From contig JABYQS010000084.1 of NCBI GenBank assembly GCA_022592435.1, positions 1-64,000 of the forward strand: a stretch of DNA of 64,000 bases, given 5' to 3'. Numbering within the stretch: position 1 is the first letter of the stretch; each line of letters starts with the position of its first letter. Below the pieces are notes generated by a model. That model made no database searches and was not told the origin of the DNA. It saw only the letters and a program-made list of their open reading frames with translations. Source of the DNA: Cerioporus squamosus. Taxonomy: Eukaryota; Basidiomycota; Agaricomycetes; Polyporales; Polyporaceae. Below, one piece after another: positions 44,518-57,656 of the stretch. The position numbers and the translations under genes are program-made.

Positions 44518-45711
44518 ATGTCTCTCCGCTCGACCATCACGTCCTCTACGAAGTTGCGGCACCGCGCACTGTGCGCGCCGCGCTGCCATGCCGTCATTCG
44601 CAAACTCTCCCAACAGCATGTGTCCATCCACGGCCCGGCGAGCTCGTTACAGACCCCCCCAGTCGCCCCGCCGTCTGTCCTTCTGTCTGTGGACCCGCAA
44701 CGCCCAGGAGGACCGAGTTCAAAGCCAGAGGAACCCGGAGAGTTGTCCGACCAGGAGTGGGAGATCCGCACAGGTATGTTTGTCTGCGCATGGCAGCCGC
44801 TCCGAAGAGGTCTGATGCTACTCCAGTCGATACTTACCCTTCCCTTCCATGTCGTTGTGTACTGCTCGCGAACGTGAATCTACTGCTCTTGAATACAACC
44901 GCGACCGTGAACGACGCGTGCAGGACGCGCAATATACATCCTCCAGCAGACCCTCCCCACCTTCTTCTCTACAGGTCTCATCTCCTCCGTTGACACGTCC
45001 GGCCACAACTCGCAATCGAAGGACGAAGACGACACATCCATCTACAGCCCCAATATCCGTCTGGAGTACCGGCCTCCGACGCAGTTCCCGCCCCCCTTCC
45101 CTCGGACCCTCCATGTCGAAGGTGCGCATCCATAAACCACGCTTCAGCCCTGCCCTCATTGAACCGCGGTGTTAGGCCTCCCGCTCTATCTTGCGTCGTC
45201 ATCTTTCGTCCGCCACACTTTGAACGCGCTCTACACCGACCTCCGCGTTGAGCTTCAGCGTGTCCGGGTCCACGGTCCGCGCTCGTCTTCGGGTCTCCGT
45301 CCCGACGGGAACACGCCGCAAGGCATCCAACAGCAACAGGGAAAGACGCGTAGCATCCGCGAGAAGAGTCTCTTCGTAGGTCTCGTCGTCCGCGGAATCA
45401 ACCGGGTCAGCAAAGCCGAAGGCGGCTGGGAAGTGTGCGTACCTTCTCGCAACCACAATGTCTCCGCCTCCTGATGCTGTCCGTCCAGGAACTCGACGTA
45501 CATCTTCTCCCCGGTCACCGGCCTCATACATATCCATCACATCGATTCAATCCACCCAGAGCCGCACCAGGCCTTCTTCAACGCGCTTCAAGCCGCGCTC
45601 GGCAAGATTGGACTCGGCGGGCCGCATGGTGAGACTGGCGCAGGAGGAGTCGCCCGCAGCTCTCCTCCGTCGCCTCCACAACCTCTGCCTTCCGTTGCGG
45701 ACCGTTCATGA
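44518..45711 (+). CDS. Probable mitochondrial DUF2358 / C6orf136-like protein
   Basis: Exons 44518-44773, 44924-45121, 45176-45434 and 45489-45711 give 311 residues. The N-terminus (MSLRSTITSSTKLRHRALCA, several Arg/Lys/His and no acidic residue for about 35 positions) looks like a mitochondrial targeting peptide. The folded part has LQQTLPTFFSTGLI, IYSPNIRLEYRPPTQFPPPF, LYLASSSFVRHTLNALYTDL, RVELQRVRVHG, SLFVGLVVRGINRVSK and TYIFSPVTGLIHIHHIDSIH. This strand pattern fits the SnoaL-like DUF2358/C6orf136 group as I remember it. The biochemical role of that group is not established. Confidence 0.6.
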
Positions 45712-45812
45712 AGGTTGTATTCCGACACACGGACAATTGTCATCCCACCCCACTCATACTACTCCAGCTCAATACCTACCTGTCCGCATATAATACCTAC
45801 ACAAACCACAAT

Positions 45813-46726
45813 TCACAACTTTTTGCGCACCACGATCCTTTCTCTGCCAATATGACTCTCCAGGCTATTCTCCGGCACCTTGTCCAGCACCTTCGACCAC
45901 CCTTCCCCGAGCACTTCGTCGTAGTGCTCCGGCCGAACATAAAATGGCGGCCCCGTCTCCGTGTACGGGTCGATGGGAAAGACCAAGGTGATGAGATATC
46001 CGCCTGGCTTCACCAGCTTCGCCATCTGCCGACCCCATTCAGCTCGCCGAGACGGTGGTATGGCGACGAAAAACCTGTTTCAGTCATTAGTCACTTCAAA
46101 GCGTCCGTAGGCCAGTCGATATGCGCTTGACTCACGTGTAGTCGTAGACAAGATCGAAGCTTACCTCCAACGCGAAGAAGTCTGCGACTTGATACCTGAC
46201 TGGCGAAATTGGGCTTGTCGAGTTGAGATACCTGTTAGTGTCGTCAGCAACTACTCGCAACGAAGGAGACTTCGTGTACGCACTCTTGAGCTGCCTGGAC
46301 CGCCGTTGGCGAGATGTCCGTACCCAGTGTCTCCAGCCCCAAGCCATCTGCGATGCAGATAGCATCGTATCCCTGTTGTCGAATCTACTATGAGCAAGGT
46401 TGCCTTGAGACATCCGCTAAGACGTACCCTCCCGCATCCCGGAACGAGGGCCTTCCCACCCCGAGGGACATCAAGAATCTTCGATTTGACGAGGTCGTTC
46501 AAGGGTGGTTGAATCTTCCCCGCATCCCAAGGGGTCACGGCGACCTTCCTATGGTTAAGTTCAACGCATCATCTGTGGTTAACAACCCGTCCTTGTTCCG
46601 AATGCTGTGCATAACAGAGCCTTGGACTCACCAAGCCTCGTCCCACCCCTGTTCTTTGTGTGTTTGGATCAATGCGCGCACTTGCGCCATGGCAGGCGGT
46701 ACCGCTGATTCCGACGGCGTACTCAT
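45813..46726 (-). CDS. TPMT-family thiol/halide methyltransferase
   Basis: Exons 46726-46632, 46548-46438, 46372-46284, 46231-46136 and 46075-45813 give 217 residues. It shows TPWDAGKIQPPLNDL (the W-D-x-G substrate-side motif of the family), the SAM-binding loop ALVPGCGRGYDAICIADGLG, the acidic LGTDISPTAV, SFDLVYDYTFFVAIPPSRRA and LVKPGGYLITLVFPIDP. These are landmarks of TPMT-superfamily enzymes related to HOL-type proteins, which methylate thiols or halide ions with S-adenosylmethionine. The length is close to the family norm. Cytosolic, no targeting signal. Convergent with the upstream plus-strand gene, 101 bases apart. Confidence 0.85.
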
Positions 46727-47174
46727 CTTGAGGGAGAAGGGGTTGTTAAGGGACTTGATCCACCTTTCGTCTCAAATAAGTACTTACCCCTATATCGTAT
46801 GTGCGGTGGTCGGAGTGTGACACTAAGACGACCGCAGGGTACGAGAGCAGTTCTTCCCCGAGGCCCGAGCTGTATTGTCAGGCACCGGCTACGGGCCCGA
46901 TGGCCGATGGCCATGGCAGCAACGCAATCTCAGTCTATGAATCCCACGAAGGTCAGTCCCGCAATAAATGTCAGAGGAAAGGAACACAATTCATATGGAG
47001 ATACGATAGTCAACACGCCTGCCAGTGAGAGGGAAACTGTCCGGTATAAGATACAGATGGGGCTAGTAGTGCAACACAGGTAGATGCGAGTCAGAGCAGG
47101 CCTGTCAACCGAGATCATCGTCAAAGCTCGTGAGTAGCGGCATTAAGAATCGTAAGTGGGTATCGTAGTCGTCA
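46727..47174. other. Intergenic
   Basis: Between the methyltransferase start and the myosin stop. No gene seen. Holds the methyltransferase promoter and the myosin 3' UTR. Confidence 0.4.
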
Positions 47175-50100
47175 TCATGGCTTCCGGGGAGAGCCCACCG
47201 TGCCCACCACACTCGAAGGCCGTTCGAGGCGGCTCCTCAGGCGCTCAACCTCACGCTCGAGGTTGAGCGACTTCTGCTTGAAATCGGCGGCTTCGCGCTC
47301 TGCGCGTCGCTTGGCCAGTTGGAGATTATTCTCCGAGGTGAGCTGTGGCAAGTTCTCAGTATCGCAACCCATTCCATCCGTGTCATTAACTTACCAGCTC
47401 ATCCATCTTGTGACGCATGCCCACGATCTTCTCCTCGTAGCTCTTCACTTCTTCCTCAAGTCGAGCCCGTTGGCGCTCCACTTCATGCAACGCCTTATCC
47501 GTTGAACGATGGATGCGTGAGCTGTCCTTATTCGTCTGATTGAGCTGACTGGTAAGCTCCTCGATCCGAGACTCCAGGCGCCGCGATGTCGTAGCGGGAC
47601 GAGGCGGATTGAGCGACCGTGTCTCGAGATCGACGATACGGACATTCAGCTCCTTCACTTGCTTCTCAAGGTTGGCCTGGTCAAAAGTACCGACGTCAAG
47701 ACGGGGAGAGCGCATCATAGGCAGCGCTGTCACGTACGTTCATCTTGTCAAGCTCAGAGTTCTCGACGCGGATCTTGCCCAACTCGATCTGACACTCGTT
47801 CGCGTACGCCTCCGCCTTCTTCATTCTCTCGAAGGCCATCGTAACACGGTCGCCTTGCTCCTCGAGTGACCGTTCGAGGTCTTGCTTCTCGAGACGCAGA
47901 CGCTGCAGCTCCGTATCGGAGGACATCCGATTCGTGTCGACGTGGTCCATCTTGATGGTCTCCAGCTCTGCTTGTAGAGCGCGTCGAGCCTTTTGGAGGA
48001 GTGCCCGGTCCGTCTCGGCGTCGTTAAGGACACTACGCAGCTCGCGCACTTGGGAGTGAAGCGAGACAATCTGCGATTGCTGCTCGGCTTGAGCAGCGAC
48101 AGATGCATCGTAGGCTTTGGTGAGGTCTTGAATCTTGGTTTCCAAGCGCTCCTTGTCCTTCTTCCACGATCCACCGTTGTAGACCTCGTCGTCGTAGCGA
48201 AGCTGCAACTCGTCGTATTCCGAGCGAAGCTTCCGGCTCTCTTCGCGGAGACGACTCATTGTGTCACGTTGAGACTGCAGCTCTGGGGGACTGTTAGCGT
48301 CTCATTGAGGTTTATAATAGCACTACTAACCTTCGCTGAGTTGCGCGAGTTCGGCTGTGAGTGCAAATTGTAAGCAACTGTTTCTGACTGTCAACGGTCA
48401 AACCGCACCTTGGTACTTCTTGCGCGTCTGATCAGCAGCGAAATCACGCTCAGCGATGTCTTGCTGGTGCTGCTTGCGCTCATCCTCCATCTCTTCCGCG
48501 AGGCGCTGGCGTAGCAGCTCCAGATCAGAGGATTCCCGACCCTCGTCTTCGAGCCTACGCTCAAGCTCCTGCACACGTTTCTCAGCAGCTTGTAGCCTCT
48601 GCTCAGCCGCCTGCCGGTCAGCGACAAGCCCCGCTTGAGCTTTCTCGGCATCGGCGAGAGCACGACGAGCTGATGCGCTATGAGTACCTCTAATACCTTG
48701 GAGGACGTCGTTACGTACCGAAAGACTCTGCACGAGCAGCTTTGGCACGGTTAATCTCAGCTTCCTCGTAACGCTTGAGGTACTCGTCAGTCTTAGACTT
48801 GTAAGCCTCGATAGCCTCTTGCAATTCTACCCAGGACCCCATGAGCATGCATTGAACTGGGGCCAGGAAGCAGAGACTGACCGGAATGGATCGTGGATGT
48901 TGCAGAAGATGTGATTTCGAGTTCTTGCAAGCGTGCCTGCAGACTGCGCTTGATAGCTTTGAGGTGACATGGGTCGGTCGGGTAACATGCACAACAGACA
49001 GGGGAGGGAGCGTACCGATCTCGTCGTTCTTGGCAAGGATCTCAGCATCCAGACGCTCCTTGAGTGAGTTGACCTCGTGCTGAAGCTGCTTCTTGGAGGC
49101 AGTGAGCTCTTGGACCTGACGGCGCTGATCCTCGACCTCCATCTGCGCAGCACGTTGTTGAACAAGCTGTTGCGCCAGAGTAGTGAGTCAATCGCCCAAC
49201 AGAGCAGTTGAGCGGGATATCTTACCAAGGCCTTCCGAGACTCCTCCAGGCGAGTGTAGCTCTCGCGCTCCTGTGCGATCGTGTTCTGGAAGCGATCCCA
49301 CATCGCCTGCACTCCGTCGAGCTGGGCGGCCTGAGCAGCGCGACGCGCTTCGGCCTCTTCCTCCAGTAGCTCGGCCAAGCGGGCATTCTCCTTCGCGAGG
49401 CGAGCACGCCAGGACTCAATCGACTGCTTCGACCCGTCGCTGTTCTGAAGCTCCTCGGTCATCTCTCGAAGCGACGTCTCGAGGTACTGACGAATGCGTG
49501 TGGACGCGGCCATCTGCAACTCGAGAGCCTGGACCTGTTGACGGAGCTTGTCGACCTGGGCGTGACGATCCGGCGTGCGAGGAATCTCGGTGACCGAATC
49601 TTTGAATCGAACAGTGCCGTTGGAACGAGACTTGGTAGGGGTAACGTTGGCCATGATCTGCTCTCCCGCACGATTGCTGTGTCTACCCGGAGTGCGATGC
49701 GTAAGCTCCCGTTCCATCTCCTCGTCAGCCAACTGGAGTTCGCGAAGGAGTCGGTTGCGGAAGGAGTCGTCCTTTGGACCACTGTTCATGATGAGCCGGC
49801 GAATCTCGGCGTGCTGACGGTCAACGTGCTCCTTGATCCGCGCGGCCGCCGACTTCGCAAGATCGGACTCCTCAAGCTGCTGCTCGAGTTGTCCAATCTT
49901 GGACTCGTACTGACGCTGGAGCTTCGCGAATGATGTCGGGGCTTCCGTCTCGTCCGCTAGCCTCGTGAGCTCGATCTCCAGGTTGTCCTTGGCCTTCTGG
50001 ATGCCAATCATGCGCTGTTCGGCCTCAGCGACCTGCGCCTGAGAGTCCTTCAACTCGTTTTGTAGGCGGCGTACGTGGATCTCGGCTGCCTCGCGCGCCC

Positions 50101-53100
50101 GTCGCTCATTCTCGAGTTCCATGAGCGCACGCGCCGCTTTAGCCTCCTGATCGCGAGCCTTCTTCTCCTTGGTGCGGAGTGCAAGTTCCTCGTTGGACTT
50201 CTCGCGAGCAAGATCCTCCGCCTCAGTCGTCAACCGGGCCTTGGCCTTCTCAAGAGAACGTATGTGAGCGGCCTGCTTCTGGAGCTCAACCTGGGCCTCG
50301 GCGAGCTGACGATCAGTGACACGCTTCGCCTCCTCCAGAACGTGAACGTGCTCGACAATGGTCTTGTCTTGCTTGGCTTCCATTTGCTTGACGTCCCACT
50401 CCGCCTTCTTGAGGTCAGTGAGTACCTTGTTCATATCCTTCTCGAATCTCGTGTTGATGTCCTTCAGGCGGTTGGCCTCTGCCTTGTGCTTCGACGCGAT
50501 GTCCTCGAACTTCGAGCGCTTCGCCGTCTCCGCTTCGAGCTGCTTCTTGAGAGTCTCAACCTGGCGGTCGAGAGCGGCCTTGTCGCGCTCAAGCTGAAGA
50601 GCGGCATCTTCGAAGTCGGCATAACGAGACTGAGTACTGGTGAGTTGTCGTTCCAAGCTCTATGCGATGGTCAGCAAACCCCCCTATGTCGAGCTAAGTT
50701 AAATCATCCGTACCTCCTTCGCCTTCTGAACCTCAGCAAGCTGATTATCCGTATCGATGGCGCGCGAGCGGATAGACTGCAGCTCAGACTCAAGCGAACG
50801 TCTTGACTTCTCGGCTTCCGATAGCGCAGCCTCGACCTTCTTCAACTGCGATCTGCTCGCTTGTTCGCGGTCTGACAGCGACTGGTGGCTCTGCTGGATG
50901 TTCTTGTGCTCCCGAGTAACGGTCTCGAGTTCGACCTTCAGCTTGTTCTGGGTCTCAGCAGCCACCCGACGCGTCTCCGTGAGGTCCGCGGACAGCTTGG
51001 CGACCTGCGAACGGAGGTCGGCCAGCTCTTCCTCCTTGCTCTTCGCGACTTCACTACGACGTGTCTCCTCAGTGACCTTCGCCTCCAGGAGTGCACGCAG
51101 CTCGTCCAGCTCAGCCTCGAGCTTAACCTGAGTGCTGGTGTTCCGTTCCTTAGCCTTGCGCTCAGAATCGAGCTCCGCAGTGAGCGTGTCGATCTTCGCT
51201 TGCAGCTCTGCGATCTCCCTGAGCAACGCCTCGCGGTCAGCCTTCACCTTGTCGAGCTCGTCCGCCAGCTTGTCGGCCTGTTGCTCCTTGGACTTGATCA
51301 TGTTGGAGTAGTCCGTTGCCGTACGTGCCATCTCCGCAAGCTGCTCCTTGAGGTGTCGACTCTCCTTCTCGAGAGCGTCGCTCTTCTCGCGCAGAGCATC
51401 CCTGTGCACTATGTCAGAGTGGAGAAATCGCGATTATATTGAAGAAGACTCGCCTGGTGCGCTGCTCCGTAACCAGCTTCGTGTCCAAGTCGGACATGGT
51501 TGACTCCATGCGCTCCTTCGCACGGGCCAGATCCTCGTCCCGCTGCGCCACGAGGTTCTTCAACTCCTCGCCCTGCTTCTCCAGCATCTCCTTCTCCGCC
51601 GCCAAGATATCCAGATCCTCAAGCGCCTCATCAAGCTCCTTGTTGAGCTTCACCTCGCGCTCGTGCCACTCCTGTTGCTCGCTCTCGAGCCGCACCAGAT
51701 GCTCTGCGGCCTGATCGAACGCCTGCTGCAAGGTCTTGTGCTTCTCCTCACTCTCCTTCTGCAGCTTGAGTGCGCGGTCCAGCTGTGAGTCGAGCGTGTC
51801 AAGATCCGCCTGAAGTGCAGCAATCTCCTCCTCGAGCTCAAGCTCGTGCTTCTTGCTGCGCTCGAGGAGGGCATCCTTGTCCAAACCAACTGCGCGCTCG
51901 GCCTCGAGGTCTTCTTCGACTCTCCGCTTCTCCGCTTCGAGGCGCATCTTCAGACTCTCGAGAGCCTCGCGTTCTCGCTGATCACGCTCAGCGCGTTCCT
52001 TAGCGAGGAGCAACTCGGCCTCCTTCTTGCGAAGTTCATCGTCGTTCCGGGTGGCAGCGAGAAGGGGCCGAACCTAGGGAGGCATTACGCTCAGTCATCA
52101 GTATTGATAGCGAAGCAATATGTTCACCTTGGTGTATAGGTTCCACCATGGCCAGTCACGGAGCTCTCCATAGATTCGTGCGTTCCGCTGGATGGTGCGA
52201 ATCGCAACAGCACGATTGAGGATCTTCATCATCTGCCGCCGGGCCGTGAACTTGCGAGCCACAGCCTGCAAACGCGAGAAGATATCGAACAGGAGCGCGT
52301 CGCGACGCTCCTCCAGCTCGGCGAGCACGCCAGCCTTGAAGAAGATCTTTGAGGTACCGATACGGAAGATAGACTTGTCCAGCTCCAATGCGTCAACCAT
52401 ACGCAGACAAGCTTTCCGGCCGTCCATGTAGCCAGGAGGGATGATGCCGGGGGTGAGCACCTCATACCGTTGTCGGAATTCGACGAATGGCAGACGATTG
52501 GGGTAGCCGAGACGTGCGATACGGATACCCTCGAGTACACCGTTGCACCGGAGCTGATCGAGGACGAGCGGGACGTCGACACGTCCAGGCTTCTTCAGCG
52601 TATTCGGGACGATGCACCGGACGAAGTGAGGCTGAGTAGACTGCAGTTGGGCCATCAGACTCGCGAGCTGCTCCTTGTGGCGTTGCCCCACTGTGCGGAA
52701 CGCGCCCTTCTTCGTGATGCGCTTCCTTCCAATGGTAGCGGCGTGCAAGGCGTTGCCGGTGGGAAGAGGAGCGTCGGCAAAGTCGGCGAAGAGGGAAGCG
52801 ATGTAGGGTTCGGAAGAGCCAGCCAGGACGCGGCTTAGATTGTCGTTCAGGGGATCCTTGTTCTTCTCAAGCCAACCGTCCGTGCGGTACTCCACCCGGC
52901 CAGCATAATGGTGAACTATGAATCCCTGCTCAAACCGCGCGGGCTCGTACTTGAACGTCCCCGGGTGTGGTTCTTCGCCAGCAGGCGGCTCGCTGGCCCA
53001 TATTGCGTGCAACTTGTTAGTGAACGTGCGGTCAGTCGCCTTGGGCATGATACACTCTTCGTCCAGCAAGCTGAGCACTCCAATTGTTGCGCCGCTGGTC

Positions 53101-55061
53101 TCGATGAGGTCGATTGTCGGCTGCAGGTCGAGACCAAAGTTGACGTAGTCCCACTCGATGCCTTCGCGTGCGTACTCCTCCTGCTCGAGGACGAACATGT
53201 GATGGTTGAAGAATTGCTGGAGCTTCTCATTCGTGTAGTTGATGAGGAGCTGCTCATAGCCATTGATGTCAAAGATCTCGAAACCAGCGATATCAAGGAC
53301 ACCAATGAACGTGGACTTGGATGACGGTCTGTCGAGTGCCCGATTGATGCGATCGACGAGCATCCCGAAAGACTTCTCGTAGAGGGTCTTACACAACGCA
53401 GAGAGCTCCTCTAGTGCCTGCTGCCTCGTGCGCGCCTGTGTGACCCATTCACGGCCCGCGAGGACACGCGGACGCAGAACAGCCTTCGTGAACTCGGAAA
53501 GCGGAAGACCAAGGAGGTGGCAGACTCGTTCAGCCTGTGAGGGGTCTGGCATGGTAGCATCATCAGATCGAGTGGACGCGATGGCGATGTTGCCTATGTG
53601 GAGAACGGCCGCTACCACGCGGAAGAGGTCGAGCTGTTCTGCAGGGCTGAATCCGACGGTGTCGAGCGCATTCTGTCATAGCTATGTCAGCAGCCGCAGA
53701 ACAACCTACTGCAAATCGGTTCACCTTGAGAAGGCTCCATTCCTCTCGATCGTCAATACCATCGACTTCTCTCCGGCTCTTATTGAGGTATTCGTAGTCC
53801 TCGACGTCACCGTCCAACAGCAAGGTATCTGCGCAACGGTCAATCACTTTGTCAGAACTTACTGCGAGATAGATTACCTTTCAAGCTGCCGCCGCCCTCC
53901 ATGAGCTGGTAGAAGACATGGAAACTGCGTTCTGCTTCGCTGCGCACGACCACTCTGCTCTTCTCGAGCAAGTACCAGTCAATGTTCGCACCAGCAATGC
54001 TGCCGTCGGGAGAGAAACTGATGCGGATAAACTTGCCAAACCGACTGGAGTTGTTGTTCCGTTGTGTCTGGGCATTGCCAAAGGCCTCAAGGATAGGATT
54101 CGCCTGCAGGATCTGTCGCTCGAGGAGACCAAGACGACCCTTGGCAGTGAGGCCGCCAAACCCAGAGCCCGAGCCACTGACAGACTGGCTCTTGGCGTGC
54201 TTCCGGAATGATGAGCTGCGAGGAAGACCGACGGCAGGAACGACGGCATTGAACGACCCTGCACCAGCGAGAGAAGGGGATTGTGAGTGCGAGGGGGTTA
54301 ATGAGGGAGCGTGTGCATCAGTGGCAATGGCAGCAAGATACTGGATAACCTTCTTGGTGCTCTCGGTCTTGCCTGCACCAGACTCGCCGCTGTGATAAAA
54401 GTTGTCGAACAGGGTGCCGTGGAAGGGGACGAGTACGTACGTAATCAGAATGCTCTGGTTCTCCCTCTCCTCGCCCATGTTCACCCACGCGCGTTCGGCG
54501 ACTGCGAATATATGAGGTGGGTTCTCATCACGACGCTTGTTCCGGTATTGGTGTACGATGGCGTCAGAGTAAAGGGGTAATGATTGGTATGGGTTGATTG
54601 CAACCAAGAACAGTCCGGAGTATGTCTGCAATCGAAGGAGACTTAACCAGGGACGGTGAGCCGTTCAGATCGGGACTCACGTATATGGCGCCAGAGCCAA
54701 ATCGCAGGCGAAGATTATGTACAACGCTGGCTTCATTGAGGAACGTGAGGTCTGCGATATCATCGACGCGGTCGAACTTTGGAGGATTCATCTTGGAGAG
54801 GGCGTAGAGGGGGACCTTGCGGATCTAGTGGCATGGCAGAGTTTGGACCGCGAGCATCGAGGAGTTCCATGCACAATCACATACCTCTCCTCCTGCGGCC
54901 ATCACTACCTCGCCCACATCATCTTCCTCCTTCACGACCCAGCCGGCGAGATAGCCATCCTTGTCATCGGGGACCCAGACCCACTTCTTCTCGTTGAATT
55001 CTGCCTGCGCGGCAGCAGCGCGTGCAGCCTCCGCACTCTGGGACGGTCTTGGAGCCGGCAT
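47175..55061 (-). CDS. Class II (conventional) myosin heavy chain
   Basis: A long multi-exon gene of about 2300 residues. The start Met at 55061 ([20 protein letters not shown]) leads to the N-terminal SH3-like domain ([20 protein letters not shown]). Motor: [31 protein letters not shown]-loop [10 protein letters not shown] near 54385, a Ser-rich loop 1, switch [12 protein letters not shown], switch [22 protein letters not shown] near 53280, actin-binding loop HFVRCIVPN and the converter. Then one or two IQ-like motifs ([34 protein letters not shown]), the head-tail junction [14 protein letters not shown], and about 1400 residues of nearly unbroken heptad coiled coil to 47175. Both ATP-site switches look intact. 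It acts in the contractile ring and septation in fungi. Several tail introns keep the heptad phase. Confidence 0.93.
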
Positions 55062-55768
55062 GGCAGGTCGCCGTGGGCTCGAGGGGCAGAGAGTGGGAGG
55101 GAATGGAGAACGGAGACAACGTCGGAGGCGCGCCCTGTTCATGTCGACGCGTCCTAGACTGCCCGATTAGGAAGCCTAGACGACCACCGTTCACAGGCGC
55201 TCGTGTCGGCCGGAGTGGTTTGCATCCCATTCGCAGTCCAATGGCCTAAGTACTACTTTTCACAGCGATTCAGGGCAAGTTCTTTGGAGTTCGCCTTCCC
55301 ATGCTGGGATTACTCCTACGGATCAAGCTTCCCAGTCGGAACTCGCGACTGTGCAGTACGTCGGTCAATCATCTTGGCGCAAATCCCGCTTACTTCGAGT
55401 TCCTGGTTCCGCTAGAGTTTGTTACTGTTCAACAAACAACTAGAGTGCAGTGGAAGCCCTGACGCGTGCTATGATAGTGCGGACCGCCACGAACGCGACG
55501 CGACGGTCACATGACTCGACGCGCTGGCGTCTTACCACTGCCCTTGCCACTGCCAGCTACTTGAAGGGAACTCCGATCTTGCCTCGTTACTTCTCTGAAC
55601 GAGTCACGAATGTTGTTGTCGTACCCAGACATTCACCTACATAGTTGGCGCGTCTTGTCTGCTTGGAGCTTTCCGGACAAGTAAGTACTCCGTCCATACT
55701 GGCAGGACCACTGATCTCCTTTCTGTACCTGAACCAGCGAGAAACACAGAGACACGCCGGGGTCAAGG
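55062..55768. other. Intergenic, myosin promoter side
   Basis: About 700 bases between the myosin start and the stop of the DUF6533-type gene. Upstream in-frame Met at 55142 could lengthen myosin by 27 residues but the added residues are Arg/Cys/Pro-rich and unlike a myosin N-terminus. Otherwise no gene seen. Confidence 0.45.
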
Positions 55769-57656
55769 CTACACAGCTGTTTGTACAACATCTCTCGTCC
55801 TCTCGTCTGGTCGCTCAAGCGCACCAGAGCTCCGCATCTCCATCCCGCCACTTCTATCCGCAGAACCAGAGAAATACGAGTATGACGGCACGCTAAACTC
55901 CTCCATCAACGTCCGAGCTTGGACCTTGACGTGATCTGAGCGGCTAGGCGACGGCGCAAAGGACATGCTCTGCATCGCGGTTGTAGTGACGTCGGCATCG
56001 CCGTCATAGACCAGCTCTCTCAAATTGAGTAGGAAGTGTGAGACCAGGATTGAGGAGAGTCTAGTGCACCGAAACGAGGGCATGAGCATGCAAAAACGAA
56101 AGGGCCACTAAGCTGGATCTCACAGGAGCGTGTAGTTGTTTAGGACGGTGCTATATACACCCTGATAGGCGGAGAATTAGACCCACATACTGCTCAGTGC
56201 CTCGCATGTAAGCTTACCTGAGGGAGCTGGGGGCCATCTCCTAGTTAGCTCCTTGTTTCTTAATCCCAGCAGCAGATATTGACACTCACGAAGTACAGGA
56301 TGACGCCACCAAGCTGCAACCCGGTGATAGTCCTATTCACCGAGTAAGTGACGGTGCACGACTCTTTTCATGTCTCATGCACTCACGCAAAGTAGACAAT
56401 ACCTACCAGTTTGAGTCTGTCAGGTCAGAAAAACAAGTAGACTCGGAGGTTGAACGTACCGGACTGAACAAACAACTTGGTGATCTTCTGTGAGTTCAAG
56501 CTCTTGAGACCACCGCCGAAGTGAATCATGTGCGCCATCCTCCACGTCAGGATAGCTGTTGGCGCATTACCTTTCAGTATACTATAGCGTTCGCATGAAA
56601 ATGGACGTACTTACCAGTTGTGAGTACATCAAAACAAATGAGGGACAGGAAGGTAAGGACAGTAGCTGTGCAAATGGGGTTAGCACTAGTAGAGGATAGA
56701 TCTATACGTAGAGATATACATCTGTGGGGAGCAGTAGTGGTTAGTAAGTTATGCCACAGTCGTATGTATGTTACACGTACAGAGGGTTTGACGCCTGTGT
56801 ACAAGAAGCTTCGACATCCTGCCACTGAACATAGAAGGTCGACGGTGGGTCTCATGGGTGCATCTCAACAGGAACCTACGATGTCCAACGCGATGACGAG
56901 CACACCGATGAGCGCCAAGAGGACTGCCAAGAGCACGCCGAAGAGGTTCTGTGGCATGACGGCGTACACCCTGAGAATGAAGGATGCTGCGCAAAGTGTA
57001 CGGTTGTATGAGACTCCCGATCAAAGATTGGCTTTTGAGCATGAACGCACCACATATGGCAAAGCGGGTCAGGACAAGGGATATGAACCATGTGAACTTG
57101 TCGAGCGCGTCGCAACTGCAAGGAGTCGGTACTCAAGGTCTGGACCACGAACAGAGCACAGGGTGACATACTATGACGAAACCAGATGGGTCTTGTTACA
57201 GCTCGGAATGTGGTGGTGGGACTCACCTGAGGTGTTGTCGGTGTATAGACGACGTTGAAAATCTGATATGCGACAACGGGATAACGTGTCAAGTAATACA
57301 GCACGCTCGATGGACAGAACTTCTCGTCCCAGACGAGTCGCTTCTCCCGTGCAAGATTGATGAGGACATCGTACGCGAGGAGAGCTGAGCGGATTCAGAC
57401 AGTGGCGGGTAAGTGAAAGAAGGATCCTCAGATAAGTCTTATTATAAATACGCGATGAGTAGGTAGTAAGTACTGACCTAGTCTAGAGAAGGCGGCGTAG
57501 TGGTTGATCTGACTGTCGACATCAAGCGCCGTCAGCAGGGCGAAACAGTAGTGACGTCAGAAGATATCCGTACGTTTGTCTAGCTCGATGGAGGCTTGCC
57601 TGGGACACAGCGGCCAAGGCCGCCGCGACTGTGCCGGTAAGCCGCTGCACTGGCAT
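55769..57656 (-). CDS. DUF6533-type multi-pass membrane protein
   Basis: Exon 1 57656-57574 (MPVQRLTGTVAAALAAVSQA), exon 2 57522-57478 (INHYAAFSRL), exon 3 57384-57227 (ALLAYDVLINLAREKRLVWD, SSVLYYLTRYPVVAYQIFNV), then several small exons with further hydrophobic segments: WFISLVLTRFAICGAFML near 57080, FGVLLAVLLALIGVLVIALD near 56900, TVLTFLSLICFDVLTT near 56650 and AILTWRMAHMIHFGGGLK near 56540. The last exon is 56089-55769 with SILVSHFLLNLRELVYDG and a Ser-rich cytosolic tail. Start-domain motif, about seven helices and the late HFLLNLRE motif fit the DUF6533 membrane proteins abundant in agaricomycetes. Their function is unknown. Several middle splice joints were not verified. Confidence 0.75.

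Noticed and set aside
50075..50806. Long plus-strand frames opposite the myosin tail (243 and 185 codons)
   Set aside because: Antisense shadows of the Glu/Lys/Leu-rich coiled coil. They are Leu/Arg/Ser-rich only because of that codon composition.
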